Origin: Caulobacter mirabilis
GTDB taxonomy: Bacteria; Pseudomonadota; Alphaproteobacteria; Caulobacterales; Caulobacteraceae
Direction of reading: 5' to 3'
NCBI RefSeq assembly: GCF_002749615.1
Contig: NZ_CP024201.1
Span: 1,860,001-1,924,000, forward strand
Length of the DNA: 64,000 nt
Within the stretch, counting starts at the first letter, position 1. Every line of letters starts with the position of its first letter. The translations under genes were made by a program, and so were the position numbers. Shown in pieces: positions 55,138-64,000 of the stretch. Under the pieces are notes generated by a model. The model ran no database searches. It worked only from the letters and a program-made list of their open reading frames with translations, and was not told the DNA's origin.

Positions 55138-55860
55138 GTGAGCGACAGCGGCGCCGGCGTCCAGCGGCCGAAGCGATTCTACAAGACGGTGACCGTCGGG
55201 CCGCTCGACGGCGGCTTCGCGCCGCTGCTCGACGGGCGGGCGCCCAAGACGCCGGCCGGCCAGCGGCTGGTTCTGCCGTCCGAGGCGCTGGCCGCCCTGG
55301 TCGCCGAGGACTGGGACGCCCAGACCGACGAGATCGACGTCGCCCGCATGCCGGCGATGCGGATGGCCGCCACCGCGCTCGATCGCGTCTCCCAGGCGCG
55401 CGAGGACGTCGCCGAGGAGGTGGTCCGCTACGCCGGCTCCGACCTGATCTGTTACTTCGCCGAACATCCCGCCGGGCTGATCGCCGAGCAGGAGATCCGC
55501 TGGGGGACGCTGCTGGCCTGGGCCGAGGTCGAGCTGGGCCTGAAGCTGGAGCGGGCGGAGGGCGTGCTGCACCGGCCCCAGGCCTCCGGCGCGCTGGACC
55601 GGGCCCGGACCCTGGCGCTGTCGCTCGACGATTTCGGCCTGACCGCCCTGGCCCACGCCACGGCCCTGTTCGGCTCGGCCGTGATCGCCCTGGCCCTGCA
55701 GCGCGGCGAGATCACCGGGCAGGAGGCTCACGACCTGGCCCGCCTCGACGAGGCCTGGCAGGAGGAGCGCTGGGGCGTCGACTACGAGGCCGCCGACCGC
55801 ACCGCCGCCCGCCTGGCCGAGGCGCTCCTGCTCGAGCGGTGGTTCAAGGCGCTGCGCTGA
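55138..55860 (+). CDS. ATP12-family F1-ATPase assembly chaperone
   Basis: 240 residues from a GTG. Starts RFYKTVTVGPLDGGFAPLLDGRAPKTPAGQ, then EWDAQ-type VAEDWDAQTDEIDVARMPAMRMA and AHATALFGSAVIALALQRGEI, characteristic of Atp12, which binds the F1 alpha subunit in mitochondria and alphaproteobacteria. No signal peptide; cytoplasmic. The three ATP synthase gene clusters are not in the window. Confidence 0.9.
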   Translation: MSDSGAGVQRPKRFYKTVTVGPLDGGFAPLLDGRAPKTPAGQRLVLPSEALAALVAEDWDAQTDEIDVARMPAMRMAATALDRVSQAREDVAEEVVRYAGSDLICYFAEHPAGLIAEQEIRWGTLLAWAEVELGLKLERAEGVLHRPQASGALDRARTLALSLDDFGLTALAHATALFGSAVIALALQRGEITGQEAHDLARLDEAWQEERWGVDYEAADRTAARLAEALLLERWFKALR

Positions 55861-55861
55861 C

Positions 55862-55876
55862 TTTCCGGTTTGGAAA
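55862..55876. promoter_or_regulatory. Operator candidate 1, TTTCC-N5-GGAAA
   Basis: Perfect dyad TTTCC-GGTTT-GGAAA, eight bases before the -35 element of the downstream pair. Same motif as at 55911. Confidence 0.65.
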
Positions 55877-55884
55877 ATTGCGAC

Positions 55885-55913
55885 TTGACGATGTGGAAAG
55901 TCACCTTCATTTT
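55885..55913 (+). promoter_or_regulatory. Promoter of the membrane protein/winged-helix operon
   Basis: TTGACG (55885-55890), 17-base spacer, CATTTT (55908-55913). A third half site TGGAAAG sits in the spacer. -10 is imperfect, as is common for regulated promoters. Confidence 0.55.
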
Positions 55914-55925
55914 CCAGTATGGAAA
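55911..55925. promoter_or_regulatory. Operator candidate 2, TTTCC-N5-GGAAA
   Basis: Perfect dyad TTTCC-AGTAT-GGAAA overlapping the -10 and probable transcription start, 12 bases before the ATG at 55937. Confidence 0.65.
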
Positions 55926-55936
55926 GTGATGGCGAA

Positions 55937-56398
55937 ATGACCGATCCCAGCGAACAGAATTCATCCCCGGCCGAGGCGCTCGAGGCCCTGCGCGGCGCGC
56001 GCGAGGCGATCGCCGACCGCGTGGCGGAAGGCTCCTGGGCCTACGACCTGACCTACGCGGTCCTGGTCGGGGTGATGGTGGCCAGCCAGGCCGCGCCACG
56101 GCCGTTCGACGCCGTGCTGCTGATCGGCTCGGCGGTCGTGCTGGGCCTGATGCTGCGGCGCTGGCAGGCGCGCAAAGGCATGATGCTGACCGGCCTGGGC
56201 TCGCGCCGGGCCCGCTGGGTGGCGATCGGCGTGGGCGTGATCTCCGCGGGGGCCATCGTGGCCGGCCTGGTCGCGCGCCGGACCTTCGACATGCCGGAGG
56301 TCGCCCTGTACCTGGCCCCGATCGCGGCGGTCGCGGCCCTGGCCGCCTCGCGCCTGTGGCTCAAGGTCTACCGCGCGGAGATGAGGGCCGGGGCGTGA
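55937..56398 (+). CDS. Small integral membrane protein
   Basis: 153 residues from the ATG at 55937 (an ATG at 55919 lies inside operator 2 and adds six residues). Hydrophilic, acidic N terminus of about 40 residues (EALEALRGAREAIADRVAEG), then four hydrophobic segments: VLVGVMVASQA, AVLLIGSAVVLGLML, VAIGVGVISAGAIVAGLVA and LYLAPIAAVAALAA. No recognised family. Its stop overlaps the regulator start (GTGA), so the two are translated together. Confidence 0.7.
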   Translation: MTDPSEQNSSPAEALEALRGAREAIADRVAEGSWAYDLTYAVLVGVMVASQAAPRPFDAVLLIGSAVVLGLMLRRWQARKGMMLTGLGSRRARWVAIGVGVISAGAIVAGLVARRTFDMPEVALYLAPIAAVAALAASRLWLKVYRAEMRAGA

Positions 56399-56700
56399 GC
56401 GGCGAGGCGGCGCTCGATCCGGTGATCCATGCGCCGGCGCGGCTGCAGATCTGCGGCGTCCTGGCCGCGACCCTGGAGGCGGAGTTCGCCGTGGTCCGCG
56501 ACGCGGTCGGGGTGTCCGACTCGGTGCTGTCGAAACATGTGAAGCAGCTGGAAGAGGCCGGCTACCTGACCGTCCGCAAGGCGACGGCCGGCGGACGCCA
56601 GCGGACCTGGCTGGCCCTGACGGTGAAGGGCCTGAACGCCTTCACCGCCCATGTCGCCGAGCTGCAGCGGCTGGCCGGGCTGGCGAACGCGCCGCGGTGA
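56395..56700 (+). CDS. Winged-helix transcriptional regulator (HTH_34/MarR-like)
   Basis: 101 residues, GTG start overlapping the previous stop. LDPVIHAPARLQICGVLAAT is the family's first helix region, then EFAVVRDAVGVSDSVLSKHVKQLEEAGYLTVRKATAGGRQRTWLALT, a complete winged helix. No effector domain. Such single-domain regulators often control their own two-gene operon with a membrane protein; the two dyads at 55862 and 55911 are the obvious target. Confidence 0.85.
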   Translation: MSGEAALDPVIHAPARLQICGVLAATLEAEFAVVRDAVGVSDSVLSKHVKQLEEAGYLTVRKATAGGRQRTWLALTVKGLNAFTAHVAELQRLAGLANAPR

Positions 56701-56836
56701 GGCGCAACCCGCTGCTTACGCAGGGAAAACCTGCCGCTAGGTGAGGCGCGATCAGCCGTCGCGGCGGCGTTCTTTTCCTTGTCACGCCCCCGTCACGGCA
56801 TTAACCCGTGCCCAGCTTTATGAAGGGGACCCCGGC

Positions 56837-58369
<1,533 letters not shown>

Positions 58370-58391
58370 CGGCGGGGCCTGGGTCGAGGAT

Positions 58392-58427
58392 CAGGGCGTT
58401 CGTCGAAAGGCGGGCGCCCTTTTCGTT
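58392..58427 (+). terminator. Possible terminator after pccB
   Basis: AGGGCG / CGCCCT short stem with a 16-base loop holding a small inner hairpin, then TTTTCGTTT. Weak on stem length but correctly placed. Confidence 0.5.
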
Positions 58428-58428
58428 T

Positions 58429-58507
58429 GGGGACATGCTCCGCGAAACGGTGCGTGCCCCCGAGGCCGACGCGCGCGGGGACACGCACCCTGCGGGAGCA
58501 TGTCCCC
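58429..58507. repeat. Nested palindromic repeat, family A, copy 3
   Basis: GGGGACATGCTCCGCG...GTGCCCC and GGGGACACGCACC...TGTCCCC; nearly identical to copy 1 and in the same order. Confidence 0.88.
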
Positions 58508-58906
58508 GGGGATATCCGCGGAGCCCTCCGCTGATTTTGTTGGGCTTTCCGGGTGAAAATGCGGGGATAGATGGGACCTTATCCCCGGCCTCGAAACCCG
58601 TTCCATACTCATCTCATCCCGTCGCACGGGGAGGGCGCATGCGCAGGTGCTCTTGCGGCGACGGGCCGGGGTCCGAGCGGGGCCAGGCGCGAGGGGGTTA
58701 CTCGCGCATCCGGGACGACGCGCCAGTACCCGCGTCGCCCGCCCGCCGGGGGCAGAACGGCTAAGCCCGAACAGGGCTGCCTACCGTCGCTCCCGATCAG
58801 ACGGACCTCGCGGAGCGCAAGGCCTGATCATTCTGACAAAGCGTACCCAACAGACATCCGGGTCAGACCGGAGCGCTCCGCACCACCTCCCCAGCCGGTT
58901 CCGACC
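58508..58906. other. 399-base gene-free segment bracketed by two family A repeats
   Basis: No credible gene. The middle (58600-58800) is rich in alternative stems (for example AAGCCCG/CGGGCTT-like pieces near 58765 and GCGCGAGGGGGTTACTCGCGC near 58689). A structured RNA is possible; it matches none I can recognise (not tmRNA, RNase P RNA or SRP RNA by their conserved cores). Confidence 0.45.
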
Positions 58907-58989
58907 GGGGACATGTTCCGCGACGCGGCGCGTGTCCCCTATCTGCGCGCGCCCAAGCGGGGACACGCACCCTTCGGGTGCATGTCCCC
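58907..58989. repeat. Nested palindromic repeat, family A, copy 4
   Basis: GGGGACATGTTCCGCG...TGTCCCC and GGGGACACGCACC...TGTCCCC. Its right end lies 15 bases from the ATG of the next gene, so the ribosome-binding site (GGAGGAG) starts immediately after the repeat. Confidence 0.88.
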
Positions 58990-59004
58990 CTGGAGGAGAT
59001 CGCC

Positions 59005-59280
59005 ATGACCCGACCCCGTCTCAGCCGCGCCGCCCGGGCGCGGGCCGTCGCCCAGGAACGCGCCGAGGAGACCGAACGCCTGACCGCCGGCGTCGAGCGC
59101 CGTCTGCTCGGCATGGAGCGGCTCCTGAACCGGGTTCTGCTGGTGAAGACCGCCTACAGGAACGGCAAGCTGTCGGATGCGCGCTATGGAGAGCTCAGCC
59201 GGCGGCTTCATGGTGAGTGGCTGGCGCTCAAGGCCGAATACGCTGAGCAGACCCGCGAGCCCGGATCGAGGCGGCCATGA
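59005..59280 (+). CDS. Small basic coiled-coil protein, unrecognised
   Basis: 91 residues from the ATG at 59005 with TGGAGGAGAT upstream. Highly charged helical sequence (RARAVAQERAEETERLTAGV; LLNRVLLVKTAYRNGKLSDA), likely one long helix or helical hairpin. No signal, no membrane segment, no known family. Positioned just after repeat copy 4. Confidence 0.65.
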   Translation: MTRPRLSRAARARAVAQERAEETERLTAGVERRLLGMERLLNRVLLVKTAYRNGKLSDARYGELSRRLHGEWLALKAEYAEQTREPGSRRP

Positions 59281-59338
59281 AAAAGGGGCGGCGCCTCGCG
59301 GCGCGCGCCCCCTGATCCCGTCCGGCCTGGGCGGCGCG

Positions 59339-59905
59339 TTACTCGGCGGCGGCGGCCTTCAGCTTGACCTTCGACTTGACGAAGCGGGCCTCGTCGGCCG
59401 GCACCAGGCGGAAGCCGCCGGTGACCAGCCCCATCCGCACGGTCTGTTCGACGTAGTAGGTCTGGCCAGGCTCCACCTCCAGCCGCAGGCGGTCCTCGGC
59501 CAGGTTGACCGCCATCGGTCCGGTGATGTTGTAGCTGTGGATGCCCGGCTCGACCTCCAGGACGAAGGCCCCGCCGTTCGGCAGGCTGCCCAGGCGATCG
59601 GCGCCCTTGGCCGGCTTGCCGTCGTCGCCGGTCTCGACCACGTGGTAGGTGTAGATGGCGCCGGGCAGGCGGCCCGGGCGGAAGAAGTAGATCTTGCCCT
59701 TGGCCACGACGGCGCCGGCCGCGGGCGTGTCCGGGGCGGCGGGCGCAGCTTCCGGCGTCGGCTGTTCGACCGCCGGCGCGGCCGTCTCGGCGGCGGGGGC
59801 AGGGGCGTCCGGAGTCGGCGCGGGCGGCGTCTCCTGGGCGAAGGCGGCGGCGCCGAGCGCCAGCGACAGGACCAGGCCGGCGGCCGTGCTGATGAGCTTG
59901 TTCAT
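59339..59905 (-). CDS. DUF2846-like exported protein
   Basis: 188 residues; Sec signal peptide ending GAAAFAQ, an Ala/Pro/Glu-rich spacer to about 65, then GKIYFFRPGRLPGAIYTYHV, GSLPNGGAFVLEVEPGIHSYNI and QTYYVEQTVRMGLVTGGFRL, the DUF2846 beta pattern. Envelope protein of unknown role. Overlaps the upstream gene by four bases, so the two act together. Confidence 0.8.
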   Translation of the reverse strand: MNKLISTAAGLVLSLALGAAAFAQETPPAPTPDAPAPAAETAAPAVEQPTPEAAPAAPDTPAAGAVVAKGKIYFFRPGRLPGAIYTYHVVETGDDGKPAKGADRLGSLPNGGAFVLEVEPGIHSYNITGPMAVNLAEDRLRLEVEPGQTYYVEQTVRMGLVTGGFRLVPADEARFVKSKVKLKAAAAE

Positions 59906-60480
59906 TTCGGTGTCTCCCCCGACACGGCAGCGGCGCTGCGTTGGAATTCCAGGTCCTCGGCCAGCCGGACCATCGCCCGCGTCCCGGCCGGGATCTCGAT
60001 CTGGCCGCCCCGGATGGCGTAGGCGGCCACGCCGACGTAGGGCGTTAGCCAGACGCCGGTCGCCAGGTCGACGCGGCTCTTGCCGGCGGCCATCAGCGAC
60101 ATGCCGCGCACGCGCGCCTGGCGGCCGTTCAGCTCCAGGTATCGCGCCGAGATGATCAGCTTGCCCTGCTTGCCGCCGAAGCCGGCCTTGGCCACGTCGA
60201 CGACCTCGCCCTGGCCGACCGCGCCGGCGGGCGCGACCTCGATCCCGTCGATGACGACGGCCTCGGCCAGGCGGATGGCGAAGCGATCCCCCAGCTTGCT
60301 GGTCGCGGAGCTGACAGGGTCGATCAGCTCCACCTGGAGCTCTGTCCCGGCGGGCGCCTTCAGGGCGGCCGGCGAAGCGGCCGGAGCGGGCGTCGGCGCG
60401 GCGATCGCGGCCGCTTCATCCTGCAATGCGCCGGCGTGCAGCAGCAGGCTCAGCGCCAGCGTGGCGGATAGCACGGTCAT
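59902..60480 (-). CDS. Secreted beta-rich protein, unrecognised
   Basis: 192 residues from the ATG at 60480. Signal peptide MTVLSATLALSLLLHAGALQ, Ala/Pro linker, then GTELQVELIDPVSSATSKLGDRFAIRLAEAVV, GQGEVVDVAKAGFGGKQGKL and YLELNGRQARVRGMSL, reminiscent of bacterial Ig-like or peptidase-propeptide beta domains. First gene of a two-gene unit with the DUF2846 protein. Family not recognised with confidence. Confidence 0.7.
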   Translation of the reverse strand: MTVLSATLALSLLLHAGALQDEAAAIAAPTPAPAASPAALKAPAGTELQVELIDPVSSATSKLGDRFAIRLAEAVVIDGIEVAPAGAVGQGEVVDVAKAGFGGKQGKLIISARYLELNGRQARVRGMSLMAAGKSRVDLATGVWLTPYVGVAAYAIRGGQIEIPAGTRAMVRLAEDLEFQRSAAAVSGETPK

Positions 60481-60554
60481 CGGTAGTCCCCCCGCGCCGC
60501 TGCTAGCACGGCGTCCGAGACCCGCCAAGGCGGTCACGCGGAGGGGAGAGGCGG

Positions 60555-60809
60555 CTAGCTGGTTCCGCCGGCCATGAAGTCGTAGACGTCGGCCGCCCGG
60601 GTCACGGCGATGCTGATCTTGTCGTCGTTGATCTGGATCTCGCCGCGGGCGACGGGATGGTTGTTGGCGAGGATCCACACCTCGTCGCTGGCCTTGGCGT
60701 CGAGCGGGATCACCGCCCCCCGGCCCATGCGCAGCAGCTGTTGCATCGGAAGCGTCGAGCGCCCGAGGACAACGGAAATCTCGACGTTGACGGCCTTGAC
60801 CTGACTCAC
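60555..60809 (-). CDS. Orphan FliN/SpoA-domain protein
   Basis: 84 residues from the GTG at 60809. The SpoA domain is complete: VKAVNVEISVVLGRSTLPMQQLLRMGRGAVIPLD, then VWILANNHPVARGEIQINDDKISIAVTR, matching the C-ring domain of FliN. It is nearly minimal: FliN usually has an extra N-terminal stretch. No flagellar gene is near. It could serve the flagellar switch, a second switch protein, or a non-flagellar C-ring. Divergent from lipB by 55 bases. Confidence 0.85.
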   Translation of the reverse strand: MSQVKAVNVEISVVLGRSTLPMQQLLRMGRGAVIPLDAKASDEVWILANNHPVARGEIQINDDKISIAVTRAADVYDFMAGGTS

Positions 60810-60864
60810 GGAAGCGCCCCGGCCCCTCGCATAATCCAACTCCAGGGGCCACATTGGGGGCGCC

Positions 60865-61596
60865 ATGCTTGCTCAGCCGTTAAGTTCCGATTCAGCACAC
60901 GCCAACGGGCCGATTTTCGGCCGCGCCGACGCCGTCCCGGCCGGCTGGGCGGTGTCGACCGCGCCCGTGCCCTATCCCGAGGCCGTCGCCGCCATGGAGG
61001 CGCGCGCCGCCGCCATCGCCGAGGGGCGGGCGGGGGAGCTGGTCTGGCTGCTGGAGCATCCGCCGCTCTACACGGCCGGGGTCTCGGCCAAACCGGCGGA
61101 CCTGGTCGATCCGGACCGGTTCCCGGTGTTCGAGAGCGGCCGCGGGGGCCAGTTCACCTATCACGGCCCCGGCCAGCGGGTGGCCTATGTCATGCTGGAC
61201 CTGACCCGGCGGGCCCGGGACGTCCGCGCCTTCGTCGCGGCGCTGGAGGGGTGGGTGATCGAGGCCCTGGCGACCTTCAACGTCGTCGGCGAGCTGCGCG
61301 ACGGCCGCGTGGGCGTCTGGGTCGAGCGCAAGGGCCCCGGCTGGTCGCGCGAGGACAAGATCGCCGCCGTGGGCGTAAAGCTGCGCCGCTGGGTCAGCTT
61401 CCACGGAATCAGCTTCAACGTGGAGCCGGACCTCGACCACTTCGGCGGCATCGTGCCCTGCGGCGTGACCGAGCATGGGGTGACCAGCCTGGTCGACCTG
61501 GGCCTGCCGGTGACCATGGACGAGGCCGATGCGGCGCTGAAGGCCAGCTTCCGCCGGGTGTTCGGCGAGGTCGCCGAGACCGCGCCGCCGATCTGA
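60865..61596 (+). CDS. lipB: Octanoyl-[ACP]:protein octanoyltransferase
   Basis: 243 residues. Catalytic Cys199 in GGIVPCGV and Lys172 in [11 protein letters not shown]; substrate loop [13 protein letters not shown] with His100. Transfers octanoate from ACP to lipoyl domains of keto-acid dehydrogenases. The first 20 residues are a non-conserved extension. Confidence 0.95.
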   Translation: MLAQPLSSDSAHANGPIFGRADAVPAGWAVSTAPVPYPEAVAAMEARAAAIAEGRAGELVWLLEHPPLYTAGVSAKPADLVDPDRFPVFESGRGGQFTYHGPGQRVAYVMLDLTRRARDVRAFVAALEGWVIEALATFNVVGELRDGRVGVWVERKGPGWSREDKIAAVGVKLRRWVSFHGISFNVEPDLDHFGGIVPCGVTEHGVTSLVDLGLPVTMDEADAALKASFRRVFGEVAETAPPI

Positions 61597-61642
61597 CAGG
61601 GAAGGGGGCGCGCCCGCTGCGCGACCATGCCCCCGGTCGCGA

Positions 61643-62002
61643 TCAGCCCTTCGAGCAGGCCTTCCAGGCCTGGTAGTCGGCGCGGTCGTCGCTGCGGCGG
61701 ACCGACGGGTCGCCGTAGTTGAACGCGGAGCGGGGTTCCTGCGGCCCCTCGGCCACCCAGATCACGCCGGTGGCCTTGTTGAGCATGAACTCGATGTCGC
61801 GGTCGCCGCCCTGGCTGTAGACGCCGCAGACGTCGCCGGCGGCGTTGATCTTCACCTTCCGGAACTTCACGCCCTTCTCGGCGCGCATATGGGCGCGGAC
61901 GGGCTCCAGGGCGGCCTCGGTCTCGGGCGAGTCGGCGGCGGCTGCGGCGAGGCCGGGCGCCAGGACGGCGGCGGCGAGGACGGCGGCGAGCAAAGTGCGC
62001 AT
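61643..62002 (-). CDS. Small exported protein
   Basis: 119 residues from the ATG at 62002: signal peptide MRTLLAAVLAAAVLAPGLAA, then a compact domain with two cysteines (GDVCGVYSQGG, KACSKG at the end) that could form a disulfide, and FRKVKINAAGDV / EFMLNKATGVIWVAEG beta strands. No named family. It follows the DUF805 gene by 35 bases on the same strand. Confidence 0.75.
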   Translation of the reverse strand: MRTLLAAVLAAAVLAPGLAAAAADSPETEAALEPVRAHMRAEKGVKFRKVKINAAGDVCGVYSQGGDRDIEFMLNKATGVIWVAEGPQEPRSAFNYGDPSVRRSDDRADYQAWKACSKG

Positions 62003-62037
62003 GGTCTGGGTCTCTCCCTCGGTCAGACTAGCCCAGG

Positions 62038-62442
62038 CTATGCCTGGACGGCGCGGCCCGGCGGCGGGCCGAAGCGGTTGGCGCCCTGTTCGCCGGCGAT
62101 GGCGCCCAGCTCGACGGCGGCCCACAGGATCACCAGGCTGAAGGCGAAGTCGACGAAGCCGCTCGGCGCCGGCCAGGCGACGATCAGGGCCAGGACGATG
62201 ATCGCCGCCAGCCAGCCCGACCGGCCGCGGTCGTGCAGCCGCTTGCTGAGCACGCAGCAACCCGAGAACAGCAGGCCGGGATAGACGATCCAGCCGGTGA
62301 ACCAGCGCAGCGTCGGGCCGGTCGCGGCCTCGTACAGCACGGCGATGGCGATCAGCACGGCCGTCGCCAGCAGAAAGGGTCCGCGGGCCGTTCGGCCGGT
62401 GGACGAGAAGAACAGTTCCGCCCAGTCGATCTGGCCGTTCAT
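62038..62442 (-). CDS. DUF805 membrane protein
   Basis: 134 residues, four hydrophobic segments. The DUF805 signature is the loop SKRLHDRGRSGWLA after helix 2. Inner-membrane protein of unknown function; common in alphaproteobacteria. Confidence 0.88.
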   Translation of the reverse strand: MNGQIDWAELFFSSTGRTARGPFLLATAVLIAIAVLYEAATGPTLRWFTGWIVYPGLLFSGCCVLSKRLHDRGRSGWLAAIIVLALIVAWPAPSGFVDFAFSLVILWAAVELGAIAGEQGANRFGPPPGRAVQA

Positions 62443-62527
62443 GCCGATGGTCGCTCCCGAGTCCCCTGGGGACAGTCGGTTCTATTTAGGCGAGCGCGCG
62501 GTTCTGCGAAAGTCATGAGGGATCAAC

Positions 62528-62561
62528 GAAAAATCCCTCCGAGAGGACCTCGGAGGGATTC
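62528..62561 (-). terminator. Terminator of pccA
   Basis: ATCCCTCCGAG / CTCGGAGGGAT eleven-pair stem, five-base loop; on the minus strand followed by TTTTT (plus 62529-62533). Confidence 0.9.
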
Positions 62562-62585
62562 TCGAACCGGCGGAGGGGCCGCCCT

Positions 62586-64000
62586 CTAGGCGAACTCGAC
62601 CAGCACCTCGTCGGCGGCGACGCTGTCGCCGGCCTTGGCCGAGACGGTCTTCACGACGGCCTCCTTCTCGGCGCGGATGATGTTCTGCATCTTCATCGCC
62701 TCGATGACGCAGACGATCTCGCCCTCGCGCACCGTCTGGCCGACTTCGACGTCCATCGAGACGATCAGGCCCGGCATCGGCGAGATGATCATCTTCGAGG
62801 TGTCGGCCGCCGCCTTCTCGGGCAGCTTGCCGTGCAGCTCGGCCGAGCGGGCGGTCAGGACCAGCACCTTGCGCTTGGCGGCGCGGTGGCGGATCACGAA
62901 GCCCTCGGCGGCCGGGGCCACGTCGACGGTGAAGGGAACGCCGTTCAGCGCGCCCTTGAACTGCGGCCGGCCCGGCAGCCAGACCACGTCGTCCAGCGTC
63001 AGGGTGCGGTCTTCGCCCGCGAGGTAGAGGCTCAGCACGCCGTCGGTCTCGTCGACCGCGACCACGCGGCTGTCATGGCCCACCAGCACCGTCCATTCGC
63101 GGCGCGGGGCGCCGCCGGCGCGGGCGGCGAGCAGGCGGTGCATGGCCACGCCCGCGGCGGTCATGATGTCGGTCTGCAGGGCGGTCGGCGCCGTCCCGGC
63201 GAAGCCCTCGGGGAACTCGTCGGCGATGTAGCTGGTGGCCAGCGCGCCGGAGCGGAAGCGCTCCTGGTCCATGACCGCGGCCAGGAATGGCACGTTCTGG
63301 CCCAGGCCCTCGATGTAGAAGTCCTCCAGCGCGCGGGCCATGCCGTCGATCGCCTCGATCCGGGTCGGCGCCCAGGTGCAGAGCTTGGAGATCATCGGGT
63401 CGTAGTACATCGAGATCTCGTCGCCCTCGCGGACGCCGGCGTCGTTGCGGACCCTGTAGGTCTCCCGCTCGCCTTCGGCGGGCGGGTCGTACCTGACCAG
63501 GCGGCCGATCGACGGCAGGAACTTGCGGTAGGGATCCTCGGCGTAGATCCGGCTCTCGATGGCCCAGCCGTTGATCTTCAGGTCGTCCTGCTTGAACGCG
63601 AGCGGCTCGCCGTAGGCCGAACGGATCATCTGCTCGACCAGGTCCAGACCGGTGATCAGCTCGGTGACCGGATGCTCGACCTGCAGGCGGGTGTTCATCT
63701 CCAGGAAGTAGAAGCTCTTGTCCTGGCCGGCGACGAACTCGACGGTGCCGGCGCTGTCGTAGCCGACGGCCTGGGCCAGGGCGACGGCCTGGGCGCCCAT
63801 CTCGGCGCGGGTCTTCTCGTCGAGCAGCGGGGACGGCGCTTCCTCGATGACCTTCTGGTTCCGGCGCTGGATCGAGCATTCGCGCTCGAACAGGTGCACG
63901 ACGTGGCCGTGCTTGTCGCCCAGCACCTGGATCTCGATGTGGCGCGGGCTGGTGATGAACTTCTCGATGAAGATCCGATCGTCGCCGAAGCTGGCCTTGG
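62586..64000 (-). CDS. pccA: Propionyl-CoA (acyl-CoA) carboxylase biotin-containing alpha subunit (5' partial)
   Basis: Reads off the right edge of the window (about 470 residues visible, roughly the last 70 percent). ATP-grasp/biotin carboxylase part: GHVVHLFERECSIQRRNQKV, FYFLEMNTRLQVEHPVTELI, GWAIESRIYAEDP; then the BT linker domain and a biotinyl domain with EAMKMQN (biotin-Lys) about 35 residues before the end. Carboxylates biotin for PccB. Terminator at 62528. Confidence 0.94.
   Translation of the reverse strand, partial: KASFGDDRIFIEKFITSPRHIEIQVLGDKHGHVVHLFERECSIQRRNQKVIEEAPSPLLDEKTRAEMGAQAVALAQAVGYDSAGTVEFVAGQDKSFYFLEMNTRLQVEHPVTELITGLDLVEQMIRSAYGEPLAFKQDDLKINGWAIESRIYAEDPYRKFLPSIGRLVRYDPPAEGERETYRVRNDAGVREGDEISMYYDPMISKLCTWAPTRIEAIDGMARALEDFYIEGLGQNVPFLAAVMDQERFRSGALATSYIADEFPEGFAGTAPTALQTDIMTAAGVAMHRLLAARAGGAPRREWTVLVGHDSRVVAVDETDGVLSLYLAGEDRTLTLDDVVWLPGRPQFKGALNGVPFTVDVAPAAEGFVIRHRAAKRKVLVLTARSAELHGKLPEKAAADTSKMIISPMPGLIVSMDVEVGQTVREGEIVCVIEAMKMQNIIRAEKEAVVKTVSAKAGDSVAADEVLVEFA

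Noticed and set aside
58508..58906. tmRNA, RNase P RNA or SRP RNA in the gene-free segment
   Set aside because: None of their conserved cores is present.
58571..59008. 145-codon frame in the palindrome-flanked segment
   Set aside because: Runs through repeat copy 4, shows no start signal and no protein-like composition.

Overview
The window is one continuous piece of a GC-rich chromosome from an alphaproteobacterium, most likely in the Caulobacterales (Caulobacter, Phenylobacterium or a relative). The evidence is the high GC content, the gene order secY-adk-rpsM-rpsK-rpoA-rplQ, an ATP12-type F1 assembly chaperone, an S14 protein without zinc cysteines, a lipoprotein resembling the Caulobacter CC0125/CC1285 family, a large TonB-dependent receptor with a VVTAQRR-type TonB box, and several families of intergenic palindromes. 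Species cannot be settled from sequence alone.

Layout. 1-3.4 kb: a flavin amine oxidase (5' end outside the window) followed two bases later by a thiamine-diphosphate decarboxylase of the pyruvate/indolepyruvate decarboxylase type. 3.4-6.7 kb (minus strand): a TerC-type membrane protein, an unusual lipoprotein with an internal duplication, and the rRNA methyltransferase rlmB. 6.6-8.3 kb: a promoter, tRNA-Tyr, tRNA-Gly, EF-Tu and a terminator. 8.3-15.4 kb: accessory genes lying between tuf and the S10 operon (CelD/FemAB-like acyltransferase, JmjC/cupin-like protein, a MmyB-type ligand-binding protein without its HTH, a DUF3857/transglutaminase protein, a GSGD-repeat secreted protein, an outer-membrane barrel). 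15.7-30.3 kb: the S10, spc and alpha ribosomal operons with secY, adk and rpoA, two good sigma70-type promoters, and a strong terminator after rplQ.

30.3-46.7 kb is a mosaic of short transcription units: a ParE/RelE toxin-antitoxin pair, an ABC exporter, two secreted phosphoesterases, a TonB receptor, an AraC/GyrI regulator, a VOC-ArsR-SRPBCC module, a YjbR protein with an MFS exporter, a DegP-like lipoprotein protease, another VOC protein, rarA and an alpha/beta hydrolase. 46.7-56.7 kb holds a likely 56-residue secreted peptide, two pseudouridine synthases, crcB, a protein that looks like a degenerate GGDEF-EAL, a nitroreductase, a DUF1501/DUF1800 pair, the ATP12 chaperone, and a membrane protein/winged-helix pair with two matching TTTCC-N5-GGAAA dyads at its promoter. 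56.8-64 kb is bounded by convergent propionyl-CoA carboxylase genes (pccB plus, pccA minus and cut by the window edge), with lipB, an orphan FliN-like domain, small envelope proteins and a DUF805 protein between them.

No prophage, insertion sequence or CRISPR array is visible. The most interesting items are the oxidase/decarboxylase pair, the degenerate c-di-GMP-like protein, the HTH-less MmyB protein, the self-contained operator/regulator module at 55.86 kb, a GANTC (CcrM) site inside the S10 promoter spacer, and a four-copy nested palindrome family, two copies of which bracket a 400-base gene-free segment.
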